In this document: positions 8,346-16,740 of the stretch, in pieces
Layout: every line of letters starts with the position of its first letter
Position numbering within the stretch: the stretch's first letter is position 1
From: Metabacillus halosaccharovorans
Lineage (GTDB): Bacteria; Bacillota; Bacilli; Bacillales; Bacillaceae
Direction: 5' to 3'
DNA: 64,000 nucleotides
Assembly: GCF_002019635.1 (NCBI RefSeq)
Contig: NZ_KV917373.1
Coordinates: forward strand, 170,268-234,267
Position numbers and translations under genes: made by a program
Notes under the pieces: generated by a model
What the model was told of the DNA's origin: nothing
The model's input: the letters and a program-made list of their open reading frames with translations, nothing else
Databases searched by the model: none

Positions 8346-8964
8346 AGTAGCAAATCCCAACTCGTTTATAGATAAATTTATTGTTTAAAAGTTCATGATA
8401 GGCAAAATGTGCTGTATCTTGGACAGAGATTTCCTTTCCGTTTGAGGGAAGAAAGTCAGGAGTAAAACGGTAATTTTTCGTTAAAGTTCCATCTGGAAGA
8501 TAAGTTGGGCATACAATTGTCCACATTAAAGAACTGGATTGAAGGTATTGATAGGCTGTTACATGTTCTTCAGCGGCTCTTGTAGTTTTTCTTCTAGATT
8601 CATTTGATTGATATCGATAAAGATCCGGTTGAGATCGGGATTGGAGGATACCTGCCGTTCCAATTGTTACAACCCTCTTGATTTGATTGGACTCCATCGC
8701 CTTGATGATATGAGGTGTAGCTGTTGAGAGAAGCTGTTGACCATCTGTGCTTAATGCGCTAATGACAGCTTCCTGGTTTTTGATTGTTTTTAAAACATCC
8801 TCATACTGTGCTGCATCACCTGCTATGACGTTTAAGTTGGGTGATGCTACATCCACTTTCTCAGGAGAGCGAACAAGTGCTGTTACGAAATGCCCATCAC
8901 GTAAAAGATAAGACAAAAGTTCTTTCCCCACACGACCTGTTGCTCCAAATAATGCGATATTCAT
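8344..8964 (-). CDS. NAD(P)-binding SDR/NmrA-like oxidoreductase
   Basis: 206 aa with ribosome site AAGAGGTGAG. The N-terminus MNIALFGATGRVGKEL holds the GxxGxxG dinucleotide-binding loop, followed by an Arg in the LVRSPEK position that marks NADP preference. The pattern VISALS, RVVTIGTAG and the late WTIVCPTYL is that of atypical SDRs of the NmrA/YwnB/BlvrB type. The normal SDR YxxxK is not evident, which is common in this group and may mean a sensor or reductase of small quinone/flavin substrates. It stands alone and convergent with the ybjQ-like gene. Confidence 0.8.
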   Translation of the reverse strand: MNIALFGATGRVGKELLSYLLRDGHFVTALVRSPEKVDVASPNLNVIAGDAAQYEDVLKTIKNQEAVISALSTDGQQLLSTATPHIIKAMESNQIKRVVTIGTAGILQSRSQPDLYRYQSNESRRKTTRAAEEHVTAYQYLQSSSLMWTIVCPTYLPDGTLTKNYRFTPDFLPSNGKEISVQDTAHFAYHELLNNKFIYKRVGICY

Positions 8965-9025
8965 TACTAAAACTCACCTCTTAATTATGCTGTGTTTTCA
9001 TTAATGTAACGTATATCCGTTAATA

Positions 9026-9265
9026 ATGGAAATAAACATGCCTATTAGAGGGGTGACTGTTAATCTGACTTCTTCTTTACTAGATCCCAATAGTATATTT
9101 GTGGAAAACGAACATATATCATATATTCATGAAATAATGTATAACCAACAAACCCAACTTGCTTCCAATCAATCGCATCAAACATATCATTCAGCTCCTT
9201 TTCAAAAAAGGTATGTGAATAGGGAAGTCATTTTCTTTACGAGGAATGATGGTGAAATCATATAA
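9026..9265 (+). CDS. Possible small hypothetical protein
   Basis: An open frame of 79 codons (alternative ATG at 9038) with only a weak GGAAA ahead of the second ATG. The translation is Ser/Thr/Asn/Gln-rich without membrane segments or a family I know. It is kept because the stretch otherwise has no gene and the residue mix looks protein-like. It could equally be a chance frame. Confidence 0.33.
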   Translation: MEINMPIRGVTVNLTSSLLDPNSIFVENEHISYIHEIMYNQQTQLASNQSHQTYHSAPFQKRYVNREVIFFTRNDGEII

Positions 9266-9335
9266 AGATCATTTGAGGGTTTACTTATACTATATGGTCG
9301 AAAGAACTTGTTTGATACATTTTCATTCAACTGAA

Positions 9336-9362
9336 AGAGACCAACACAATGTGTTGGTCTCT
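9336..9362 (-). terminator. Intrinsic terminator of the SASP gene
   Basis: A perfect 12-bp stem, AGAGACCAACAC and GTGTTGGTCTCT with loop AAT, lies 20 bp past the SASP stop and is followed by TTTC on the minus strand. Confidence 0.8.
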
Positions 9363-9381
9363 AGCCAATTATATGGAATTG

Positions 9382-9600
9382 TTATTGTTGAGAATAACCG
9401 CTCATAGATTGTTGAGCCATTGATACTAAACGCTTAGTGATTTCTCCACCTACAGAACCGTTAGCACGTGAAGTAGTTTCTCCACCAAGGTTAACACCAA
9501 ACTCAGAAGCGATTTCATACTTCATTTGATCAATTGCTTGTGCTGCTCCTGGTACTACTAATTGATTTGACGAATTGCTGTTTGAACTATTTTGTGCCAT
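9382..9600 (-). CDS. Alpha/beta-type small acid-soluble spore protein
   Basis: A 72-aa DNA-binding spore protein. Both family signatures are intact: the germination protease site region [18 protein letters not shown] and the C-terminal [14 protein letters not shown]. The N-terminal Ser/Asn-rich tail is typical. Known role: coats forespore DNA, puts it in an A-like state and gives UV and heat resistance, then is degraded at germination. A sigma-G/F-like promoter lies unusually far upstream (9749-9778), leaving a leader of about 140 nt. By position it matches sspB of B. subtilis, but the paralogues are too alike to name it safely. Confidence 0.95.
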   Translation of the reverse strand: MAQNSSNSNSSNQLVVPGAAQAIDQMKYEIASEFGVNLGGETTSRANGSVGGEITKRLVSMAQQSMSGYSQQ

Positions 9601-9615
9601 CTTATATTCATCTCC

Positions 9616-9705
9616 TCATAAAAGGTTTTTAATGGTTGGGTTAGCTGGGATTGCACCAACATATGGAGGATGTTGTCCTTCATAGCCTAACTCGGCGTAA
9701 CCCAT
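9616..9705 (-). other. Short frame in the SASP leader (29 codons), possible gene remnant
   Basis: On the minus strand, between the SASP promoter and the SASP start, a frame reads MGYAELGYEGQ..PPYVGAIPANPTIKNLL and stops 15 bp before the SASP ATG. In-frame sense codons (ending TTNYLLS) continue upstream of the Met to a stop near the -10. The residue pattern looks like real protein, but there is no ribosome site before the ATG. It is either a truncated gene end left upstream of the SASP or an untranslated leader with chance coding look. Confidence 0.3.
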
Positions 9706-9748
9706 TGATAAAAGGTAGTTGGTTGTGTGTTGCGCTGTTGTTACTAAG

Positions 9749-9778
9749 TATTATGGATTTTTTCTTTTATTATATTCA
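9749..9778 (-). promoter_or_regulatory. Sigma-G/F-like forespore promoter of the SASP gene
   Basis: Minus strand TGAATA (9773-9778), 17-bp spacer, CATAATA (9749-9755). This fits the forespore consensus TGNATA / CATNNTA. The gene-free stretch 9601-9971 holds this promoter and the leader frame; nothing else is seen. Confidence 0.65.
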
Positions 9779-9971
9779 TCTTTTTTATGGTAATTTTTTC
9801 ATCTTTGCTTGTTTAAAAGAAATTCAAAAACATCTGGTTGATTGTTTGTATTATGAGTCAATGCTTTAGAAAATATACGTTTATATATAAAGGTGCAATT
9901 TACGAGAGAACTTACATAAATGATGATTTATTATGGGATTCTATAGCTATGAGAGTAATAAAGGGGATGAC

Positions 9972-10217
9972 ATGATGCATTTATGTCCTTTGTGTAACGG
10001 GCTTGAGCAGAGAACGTTTCAATGTCCAAATTGTCATACGATTATGGAAGATCAGGGAAAGATAACGGATTATTTTGATGATTACAGTGCATATATGGAT
10101 ATTGACATTATGAAACTCTATGATGGTCAACCTGCTTCACTGGAAAATCATCTATGCTTACATTATTTTTACTGTCCAAGTTGTCAGCATCAAGAAACTA
10201 CTTCTATTCAGGAATAA
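9972..10217 (+). CDS. Small zinc-ribbon-like protein
   Basis: About 81 aa. The start is one of two adjacent ATGs (9972 or 9975) after AAAGGGG; a longer in-frame start at 9933 has no ribosome site. Three CxxC pairs (CPLC, CPNC, CPSC) mark a zinc-binding protein, two near the N-terminus and one near the C-terminus. The middle is acidic and Tyr-rich (DYFDDYSAYMDIDIMKLYDGQ). Homologues are common in Bacillaceae as uncharacterised proteins; I know no function. An imperfect hairpin (10221-10245, AGAGAGG with CCTCTCT) follows the stop and may end the transcript. Confidence 0.7.
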   Translation: MMHLCPLCNGLEQRTFQCPNCHTIMEDQGKITDYFDDYSAYMDIDIMKLYDGQPASLENHLCLHYFYCPSCQHQETTSIQE

Positions 10218-10283
10218 GAAAGAGAGGGCCGGAATGGACCTCTCTCAATGTTTACTAGTAAATCATATAAAGTTTAAATTGTG

Positions 10284-10475
10284 GCTAGCGCTTTGACATC
10301 CAGCTCCGAAGCACAGGACGTGCAAGTGCAGTTGTTGCGACAGGACGTCGCGTTCTTAGACTGCCAGCGCCTAGCCCCTCGAGGTCATAAGCCAATTAAG
10401 AATTGAAGGCAAAGAACGCCTTCTATTCTTAATCGTCTTATTTGCCCAAGGCTGACCAAGGCGCTTGCGCTTTTG
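10284..10475 (-). repeat. R2 repeat, long form, at the msmX 3' end
   Basis: A 190-bp element sharing with 42235-42423 the parts GACATCCAGCTCC, a GTGCAAGTGCAGTT/GCGACAGGACGTCGCG insert, CCAGCGCCTAGCCCCTCGAGG, and the end GGCGCTTGCGCTTTTG. The insert contains a palindrome GCGACAGGACGTCGC. It ends 3 bp from the msmX stop codon, so it would form the msmX mRNA tail. Confidence 0.8.
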
Positions 10476-10477
10476 AT

Positions 10478-11590
10478 TTATTTCTCACCTGCTGGGCGAA
10501 TTCTTAATTCTGTTTCGTTATCGAAGAAGTGAGCTTTGTTCATATCTAATGCTAAGTCAAGTGATTGACCTGGTTTTACGTCAGTACGAGAGTCAACACG
10601 AGCTACGAAAGATTGACCATCGATTTCAGAGTAAAGCATTGTTTCAGCACCCATTAACTCGGCAACTTCAATTTTTGCTGTGATTTTAGTACCGTGGGAA
10701 GCATCAATGAAAACAGGCTCATCATGGATTTCTTCAGGACGAACACCCATTAAGATTTCTTTATTCACATAGCCTTGCTCACGAAGGTATTTCATTTTTC
10801 CTTCTGGTACAGCTACAGATGTTTTTCCAAATGAGAATTTGCCATCTGTTAAAGTACCTTTGAAGAAGTTCATTGCAGGTGAGCCGATGAATCCGCCAAC
10901 GAATGCATTTTCAGGCTTGTCATACACTTCTTTAGGAGAACCTACTTGTTGAATTAGACCATCTTTTAATACAACAAGACGAGTAGCCATTGTCATCGCT
11001 TCTGTTTGGTCATGTGTTACGTAAATAGTTGTTGTTTGTAAGCGTTGGTGAAGCTTAGTAATTTCAGCACGCATTTGTACACGAAGTTTCGCATCAAGGT
11101 TTGATAAAGGTTCATCCATTAAGAATACCTTTGCATCACGAACGATCGCACGACCTAAGGCAACACGTTGACGCTGACCACCTGATAAAGCTTTTGGTTT
11201 ACGTTGTAGGTATTGCTCAAGACCAAGGATTTTCGCTGCTTCGTTTACACGACGTTCGATTTCGTCTTTTGGTAATTTACGAAGTTTTAGACCGAATGCC
11301 ATGTTATCATATACATTCATATGTGGGTAAAGAGCGTAGTTTTGGAATACCATCGCGATGTCACGGTCTTTTGGTGCAACATCATTCATACGTTTTCCAT
11401 CGATGTAGAAATCACCTTTTGAAATTTCCTCTAAACCTGCAACCATACGAAGTGTAGTAGATTTACCACAACCAGATGGACCTACGAATACGATAAATTC
11501 TTTATCTTGGATATGAAGATTGAAATCTTCTACCGCTGTTACTTTATTGTCATAAATTTTATAAATATTATCTAATTTTAACTCAGCCAT
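10478..11590 (-). CDS. msmX: MsmX/UgpC-type ABC sugar importer ATPase
   Basis: 370 aa, the usual length. Walker A GPSGCGKST, Q-loop FQNYALYPH, signature LSGGQRQR, Walker B VFLMDEPLSNLDAKLR and the H-loop VTHDQTEAM are intact. The C-terminal third is the TOBE/regulatory domain typical of MalK/UgpC. In B. subtilis MsmX is the shared ATPase that energises several oligosaccharide importers. Here too there are no permease or binding-protein genes nearby, which fits a shared subunit. A cre-like site near the promoter suggests catabolite control by CcpA. The 3' end touches an R2 repeat. Confidence 0.88.
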   Translation of the reverse strand: MAELKLDNIYKIYDNKVTAVEDFNLHIQDKEFIVFVGPSGCGKSTTLRMVAGLEEISKGDFYIDGKRMNDVAPKDRDIAMVFQNYALYPHMNVYDNMAFGLKLRKLPKDEIERRVNEAAKILGLEQYLQRKPKALSGGQRQRVALGRAIVRDAKVFLMDEPLSNLDAKLRVQMRAEITKLHQRLQTTTIYVTHDQTEAMTMATRLVVLKDGLIQQVGSPKEVYDKPENAFVGGFIGSPAMNFFKGTLTDGKFSFGKTSVAVPEGKMKYLREQGYVNKEILMGVRPEEIHDEPVFIDASHGTKITAKIEVAELMGAETMLYSEIDGQSFVARVDSRTDVKPGQSLDLALDMNKAHFFDNETELRIRPAGEK

Positions 11591-11611
11591 TTCTTAATTC
11601 CTCCCCTTATT

Positions 11612-11625
11612 TGAAAGCGTTTTAA
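11612..11625 (-). promoter_or_regulatory. cre-like CcpA operator before msmX
   Basis: TGAAAGCGTTTTAA differs from the cre consensus TGWAARCGYTWNCW at one fixed base. It lies about 22 bp ahead of the start and just downstream of a possible -10 TACAAT, a position that would block transcription. Confidence 0.6.
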
Positions 11626-11719
11626 CTTGGTTTTATTGTAAGGGATTTCACTTAAAGAAGTAAACGTACAAGTTGCACGAAAAATACTAGGCTCTTTTGT
11701 GCAATTTGTAAACGCTATC

Positions 11720-12616
11720 CTAGTTCTCGTAATGAACCAAAATACTTGCTAGAAAGATAAAGGCTGCATTTGAAAATGTACGAATATCCAATCCTGTTTT
11801 TTCTAGTAATTTCTCCAGTCGATATTGAAGACTATTTCTGTGAATAAATAATCTTTTCGCTGTAGATGATGCATTCAAATTGGAGTGGAAAAATGCTTCA
11901 ATCGTATGGTGGAGTTCTTTGTCCTCTATTGCCTCTAGTAAGTGATTTGAGAGTATGTCTTTTTTACTCGCAGTAGGGGTTTTCATGATGAGAATCGGAA
12001 GTGCCTCATAAAAGTTCATCACTTTTTCGCGATTACTAGTTCGATGTAAAGTATGAAAACAGCTTTGTTCTAATAAAAACTTTTTCTTTAGATCTTCATC
12101 ATTTTTTTGAAGCTGCCCTATATAAATAAACGGTTCAACATAAAAGTCAGTGGTCAGTGTATCACTAAAGTCTTTTAACATATCTATTTCAAGTGTAACC
12201 TGAGGTTTGTCTTCTACAATGATACCGTGTGAAAAACTTAACCAAATAACAAGCTCGGAGTTTATGATTCCTTTTACAGCTTCTTCAAAGTTTTGTTTAT
12301 CATCAATTGGTTGTTTTAAGAAAAAATAATAAAAACGAACAGATGTGTTTTCAGTAGGCAATGGAGATTGTCCCATCTCTTCTGAAAATAAAAATGTATA
12401 CCATTTTTGTTGACTGATTGTAAATGAATCTTCACTAATATTTTCTAATGGTTGAAAGAGGGAGGAGAGTAATTCTTTTTCATTAGCGTGTATAGCCGTT
12501 TTTGAAATTCCAAAAACTTGACCTGCATCTGTCTGAAACCAGTCATAGGTCGTATCATGTGGAATATATGTCGTTGTCATTGCGTTTTTATAATGTTTCA
12601 TCAAGTTATCTAACAT
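11720..12616 (-). CDS. PucR/CdaR-type transcriptional regulator
   Basis: 298 aa. The last 60 residues are a PucR-type helix-turn-helix: FFHSNLNASSTAKRLFIHRNSLQYRLEK, with the conserved RNSL.YRL core. The N-terminal 220 residues show no sugar-diacid or GAF domain I can name, so its ligand is unknown. Members of this family usually activate purine or sugar-acid catabolism. It is read in the same direction as msmX and lies just upstream, 129 bp away, a pairing that makes control of sugar uptake possible but not shown. The start follows AAAGGAG. Confidence 0.8.
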   Translation of the reverse strand: MLDNLMKHYKNAMTTTYIPHDTTYDWFQTDAGQVFGISKTAIHANEKELLSSLFQPLENISEDSFTISQQKWYTFLFSEEMGQSPLPTENTSVRFYYFFLKQPIDDKQNFEEAVKGIINSELVIWLSFSHGIIVEDKPQVTLEIDMLKDFSDTLTTDFYVEPFIYIGQLQKNDEDLKKKFLLEQSCFHTLHRTSNREKVMNFYEALPILIMKTPTASKKDILSNHLLEAIEDKELHHTIEAFFHSNLNASSTAKRLFIHRNSLQYRLEKLLEKTGLDIRTFSNAAFIFLASILVHYEN

Positions 12617-12686
12617 GAAATTACTCCTTTTTATCCGTTGTCCATAACTCTATTATAAGTAAGAAACAACATGTATAAAAGGAAAA

Positions 12687-12709
12687 AGACAGTTCGATAT
12701 GAACTGTCT
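12687..12709 (-). terminator. Intrinsic terminator
   Basis: A 9-bp perfect stem AGACAGTTC / GAACTGTCT followed on the minus strand by TTTTTCC. It overlaps the stop of the small gene at 12708. Confidence 0.8.
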
Positions 12710-12899
12710 ACTTATCAGCTAAATAGGGAGGATCTTCTTCTATAAGATCGCGGGCTTCTTCAATATTTGTAGAATCCTCTCTCATGTGGACAGAGCCTCC
12801 TGATAACCCTTCATTAATCATACGATCTATATCTAAATATGCCTTGTCTTTACCTTCATAATTAAGATCTTGCTTTACACCTAATTCTTTATCGGACAT
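12708..12899 (-). CDS. Small acidic hypothetical protein
   Basis: 63 aa from the ATG at 12899, chosen because AAAGGAGGG stands 9 bases before it; the longer frame to 12950 overlaps yheE and has no ribosome site. The protein is hydrophilic and acidic (SDKELGVKQDLNYEGK..., ending EEDPPYLADK) with no Cys, no membrane segment and no family I can name. It follows yheE by 47 bp and may share its transcript, which ends at the terminator over its stop. Confidence 0.7.
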   Translation of the reverse strand: MSDKELGVKQDLNYEGKDKAYLDIDRMINEGLSGGSVHMREDSTNIEEARDLIEEDPPYLADK

Positions 12900-12946
12900 T
12901 TTTTTAACCCTCCTTTTGCATATAGTTTGTGCGGAAGGAGATATGT

Positions 12947-13156
12947 TCATTCATAAACATGAAACAGCATTAATTCTTGAATTTGTGATTGGAGGTCTGT
13001 TTCCGCTTCTTTAGGAGGCTTTTGGGATCCCCACTCAATTTGTCCATTTTTATGATACACCCCATCATAGTGTGCTCCCCGAAAGTAAAAGGAAATTCGC
13101 CAACCAGGCAAATTTGCTTGTTTGAACATTGGTTTGTATTGAAAATGTGTAATCAA
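12947..13156 (-). CDS. yheE: YheE family protein (DUF5342)
   Basis: 69 aa. The start is TTG at 13156 with AAAGGAG 8 bases before. The sequence ITHFQYKPMF....PGWRISFYFRG....G.Y..NG.I.W....ELMLFHVYE matches what I know of B. subtilis YheE, a small soluble protein with no assigned function. As in B. subtilis it lies directly downstream of the YheC/YheD genes, here 58 bp after the fourth one, so it probably belongs to the same sporulation-associated group. Confidence 0.8.
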   Translation of the reverse strand: MITHFQYKPMFKQANLPGWRISFYFRGAHYDGVYHKNGQIEWGSQKPPKEAETDLQSQIQELMLFHVYE

Positions 13157-13214
13157 CTTAACCGCTCCTTTCCTGTTATATTCAAACTATACGGCGAAAA
13201 GAGGGAAATTCCTC

Positions 13215-14261
13215 TTACCTAATACTGGAATTTTTGGTTAGGGAAAGAAAAAGTTTAGCTAACAGAACAATCCGTTTAAGTTGAATATCCTTTTCGTCAA
13301 AAATCATCGGTTTTGAATTCACTTCAAAAAGAATAGGGGAACCGGTTGATGTTAAACCTATATCCATTGAAAATTCTCCAATGAACCCAATACTCTTCGT
13401 TAACGTGTTTCCGACCTCATTGGCTAACCAGTCAATATCCTTAAGGGAACAGCGGTCTTGGACTTTATGAAAGGGAAGAATCTCTCCTCCATTAGGCACA
13501 TGTGTAACAATGGAGTCTTTCTTAGCCTTACGGACCCCAATGCCAACAGATGTATATCTTCCTTCTGTATACATACAAAGAACCCGTAAATCATATTTAC
13601 ACGCATCAAACTTGTCCGTTTGAACTTCCTCCTGCATTATATACAAATCAGGTTTAAGAGAGTTCTCCAGCCAATTTGAAAATTCTTCATTTGAAAGTAT
13701 ACTTTTTTCAAATGTTGTTTGAACTGTAAAGTGATGTTCGTTTTTCATAACTTTAATGATTCCGCTGCCTTTATAACCATTTACTGGTTTTACGTAGAGT
13801 GAAGGATATGTATGAAGGAGTTTAACCAGATCTGATTGTATTGTGTATTTCCAGGAAGCAGGTAAGTAAGATTGCAGGTTTTTCTCTTGGGAAAGGATCA
13901 AGTGACAATCCCATTTGTTAAAAAAGCAGGGATTAAAGAATGGCTTTTCTGTTTGCTGATACAGTTCATATAGATGTTTAAATTCAAAAGATAATTCTTC
14001 AGATCTTGTCGAAATTTTATTATAAATTAGATCTGGAAAAGGGAAAGAGATCTTTCCCCATCTGTTGTAACCTTCAAAATAAACATATCCTGTTATGCCT
14101 GTTTCGTGAATGCCGGCTGTTGTAAAAACAAATGATAGAACGCCTTGTTCTTTTAATTCCTTCTGAATGGCTTTAAAAACAGAGATGTCTCCACGGAACG
14201 TATCCTTTTTTTGTCCTTTACTTGCAAATATGCCAACAAGTGGTTGGTTATAGGTCTCCAT
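13215..14261 (-). CDS. YheC/YheD-family ATP-grasp protein, copy 4
   Basis: 348 aa, the shortest and last of four tandem family members. The ATP-grasp domain fills most of the length: the nucleotide-lysine motif SLYVKPVNGYKGSGIIKV, then TKSIGFIGEFSMDIGL and the metal-binding LFEVNSKPMIF near the C-terminus. The N-terminus (VGIFASKGQKKDTF) resembles the short YheC type. It overlaps the upstream copy by 14 bp, so translation is coupled. Known relatives are spore-coat-associated in B. subtilis; ATP-grasp chemistry suggests ligation of a carboxylate to an amine, but no substrate is established. Confidence 0.82.
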   Translation of the reverse strand: METYNQPLVGIFASKGQKKDTFRGDISVFKAIQKELKEQGVLSFVFTTAGIHETGITGYVYFEGYNRWGKISFPFPDLIYNKISTRSEELSFEFKHLYELYQQTEKPFFNPCFFNKWDCHLILSQEKNLQSYLPASWKYTIQSDLVKLLHTYPSLYVKPVNGYKGSGIIKVMKNEHHFTVQTTFEKSILSNEEFSNWLENSLKPDLYIMQEEVQTDKFDACKYDLRVLCMYTEGRYTSVGIGVRKAKKDSIVTHVPNGGEILPFHKVQDRCSLKDIDWLANEVGNTLTKSIGFIGEFSMDIGLTSTGSPILFEVNSKPMIFDEKDIQLKRIVLLAKLFLSLTKNSSIR

Positions 14262-15621
14262 TTACAAGTTCCTCAGGTTGAAGGATTGCTTTTTTTGATA
14301 AATAAAGGCCATACTGCAAGGATGCTTTGCGGGTTAATAGGTCAGCATCTTTTAGCTCAGGGTGTGAAAAGATGGATCTTCCAGGCTTAGAATTTGCCTC
14401 AAACATCCATACTCTTCCCTCTACATCAATTCCTAAATCAAAGCCAATTTCTCCAATAAAGCCTGTAATCTGTTCATCAATTCTTTCGCTTAATTTGATT
14501 GCAGCCTCTGTTAAATGATGGAGGGCTTTCACTCTCTCTTGTGGATCATCGTAAATTTCCTCCAGGCTTTTCACAACACCGCCATTATTTAAGTGGGTTG
14601 TCACACTTCCTCTGCCTGCAACCTTTGCCGCAAGGGCGGTAACCTTCCATTCTTCATGTTCATCTTTATTGGTATGAATGCGAAAATCAATTGGTTTCCC
14701 ATCTATTCGGGCTAGTTTTATTCCTTGTTGGGCTAAATAGCTTGAGAGCCGTTTGTCTTTAAAGCATGCTTTTAGAAAGCTTTCAAGTGAAGCATATTTC
14801 CTGAGCCGATTGATTTCATGATCGTCACGATATCTGGAGTAATACATATTATCGTCACGAGAATACATGAGATGATATACGCCTAAACCTAAGCTGCCAT
14901 TTGCAGGTTTTAAGTAAATGCTTTGGTATTTTGCAAGCATCTCTTCCATTTGGCTTATTGTTGGTGTATGAATGGTTTCAGGTAAATATAAGGAAGCATT
15001 ATGGTCATGAATGAGAAGCTGATGAATGGACCATTTATTGAAAAAACCGGGATTATACCAAGGTATAGAGTATTCTTCTATGAGCCGTTTTTTGACTAGT
15101 TTAAGTGCGTTGTGGTTTTCGATCCGTCGATTAGGAAGACGGTCGTACACAACATTAGGGAATGGAAAGAGTTCTTTCTTCCAGCCCGACTTTCCATATG
15201 TGTATCCCTCAATTGTTCCTTCCTCCCAATTAATATGATGGGCTCCGAACACATAAGAGTGTATTCCAAGTGAATGATCAATTGATAAGAACTTGGCAAA
15301 AAAGAGAGAACGCTCACCAATTGGTCGTAATAGTGACTCGGTAAATCCTGCTGTGAAAATACCGATAATAGGTCCTAAATATAAAATGTTTTCATGTGTA
15401 ATAAGAGTGGTACTTCCACCAATCGGAAGAAGAAGCTGTTTGGCTACTTCCTGTGAAACAAGAATCGTATCTTGTAAGTGATCTTCATAAACAATTTCAC
15501 AAGGCATGATGAACGTACCAAATGATACAGAGTGAATCTCTTCATCCAGCGGTGAATGTTTTGGTAGATGAATGATAAAGTCCTGTGAATCCGTTTGTTG
15601 GATTAAGTATATCTTAGTCAA
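14248..15621 (-). CDS. YheD-type ATP-grasp protein, copy 3
   Basis: 457 aa, matching the long YheD type: about 110 N-terminal residues precede the shared core. Core motifs are GPIIGIFTAGF, the lysine motif SIYLKPANGSLGLGVYHL, the Arg-rich KPIDFRIHTNKD, ITGFIGEIGFDLGID and WMFEANSKPGRSIF. All expected ATP-binding and Mg-binding acidic residues are present. It overlaps copies on both sides (8 bp and 14 bp), giving a tightly coupled operon. In B. subtilis the orthologous pair is linked to the spore; the reaction is unknown. Confidence 0.85.
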   Translation of the reverse strand: MTKIYLIQQTDSQDFIIHLPKHSPLDEEIHSVSFGTFIMPCEIVYEDHLQDTILVSQEVAKQLLLPIGGSTTLITHENILYLGPIIGIFTAGFTESLLRPIGERSLFFAKFLSIDHSLGIHSYVFGAHHINWEEGTIEGYTYGKSGWKKELFPFPNVVYDRLPNRRIENHNALKLVKKRLIEEYSIPWYNPGFFNKWSIHQLLIHDHNASLYLPETIHTPTISQMEEMLAKYQSIYLKPANGSLGLGVYHLMYSRDDNMYYSRYRDDHEINRLRKYASLESFLKACFKDKRLSSYLAQQGIKLARIDGKPIDFRIHTNKDEHEEWKVTALAAKVAGRGSVTTHLNNGGVVKSLEEIYDDPQERVKALHHLTEAAIKLSERIDEQITGFIGEIGFDLGIDVEGRVWMFEANSKPGRSIFSHPELKDADLLTRKASLQYGLYLSKKAILQPEELVNGDL

Positions 15622-16711
15622 TGATCGTAGCTCCTTTTTGGTTATTTTTCGAGCTCAAATATTTACAGTAGGCTAATGGTGAATCATAAAGTGTGTGTTT
15701 TAACTCAGGCTTTGTTTCAATGAATGTTTTTCTCCCGGGCTTTGAATTTACATCCAATACCCAGATTGAGCCATCTTTGGCATAGCCGATATCAATTCCA
15801 AGTTCGAATAGCCGACCAAAGCTGTCTTCAAGTAGGGTTGGAAGATGTGAAGTAATCGTGGATAGCTCATCTTCAAGAAGAAATCTTTGTCTGGGTGTGA
15901 GCTTCTCAGACCACTGCTTATAGGTAATGGGCTCTCCACCAGTTGTTAGATTTGATAAAAATGACCCTTGGTACCCTTTTCTTACACCTTTTTCAACTAG
16001 CGACCAGTTACCGTCAGCATCCTTTTGGAGAAGAATGCGTATATCAAATGGATAGCCTTCACCATCGACAAGTGGAAGGAGAGGTTGAAGAAGATAGCTT
16101 TGTTGCTTTAGTAGACGTTCACACCAGTTCATAAATCGGTCTACTTGTTCAAACGATTTCGTTTTTTTATCAGGACCGTTATGGTATGTGATCGTTATTT
16201 CTTTTTGAGTTTGGTGAATGGCAACAATGCCGATACCTCTTGATCCAACAACAGGCTTTAATAAACAGCTTGAATCATTTCTTAAGCGATTTAAAATTTG
16301 CATAGGTGTAGAAATCAGCTCAGTGTCAGGTAAGTATGAATTAAGATGGTTATTTTTTTGAATGGTATGATATACCTTCCATTTATCAGGTAACCCATAT
16401 CCTAAAAACGTGGTAGCGGGATTTTTTTTCAACCACTCGACAATAGGTTTACATCTCTTTGAAGCTTTACTTTGATTGTAAAAGCAGCGGTCATAAATAA
16501 ATGGAGGAATCGAAAATGTATCACTTATCCAGGATTGCGTTTGCGGATCAAACGTTTCACCTGTAATCGTTAAGTCTATAGGGTCAATAGAAGCAGGGAC
16601 AAATCGAACACAATTCATCCCGTATGAAGTACTTCGTTTGGCAATCTCTGTCACGTATCCATGTTCATGTGATAAGTGAACTGCCATTATTCCTAATGAT
16701 ATCCGTTCCAA
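15614..16711 (-). CDS. yheC: YheC-type ATP-grasp protein, copy 2
   Basis: 365 aa. I place the start at TTG 16711 because AAAGGAG lies 8 bases upstream; GTG at 16720 is a second option. It has the short YheC form with core motifs SSCLLKPVVGSRGIGIVAI, the FDIRILLQKD Arg motif, LFELGIDIGYAKDG and WVLDVNSKPGRKTF. It is 29 bp downstream of copy 1 and overlaps copy 3 by 8 bp. The yheC label reflects length and order after a YheD-type gene; with four paralogues the one-to-one orthology is not certain. Confidence 0.82.
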   Translation of the reverse strand: MERISLGIMAVHLSHEHGYVTEIAKRSTSYGMNCVRFVPASIDPIDLTITGETFDPQTQSWISDTFSIPPFIYDRCFYNQSKASKRCKPIVEWLKKNPATTFLGYGLPDKWKVYHTIQKNNHLNSYLPDTELISTPMQILNRLRNDSSCLLKPVVGSRGIGIVAIHQTQKEITITYHNGPDKKTKSFEQVDRFMNWCERLLKQQSYLLQPLLPLVDGEGYPFDIRILLQKDADGNWSLVEKGVRKGYQGSFLSNLTTGGEPITYKQWSEKLTPRQRFLLEDELSTITSHLPTLLEDSFGRLFELGIDIGYAKDGSIWVLDVNSKPGRKTFIETKPELKHTLYDSPLAYCKYLSSKNNQKGATIID

Positions 16712-16740
16712 GCACAACACTCCTTTTGTCTAAATGCCGG

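Noticed and set aside
9651-9869. Plus-strand frame opposite the SASP leader and promoter
   Set aside because: Crosses the SASP promoter and leader, lacks a ribosome site, and has no recognisable pattern.
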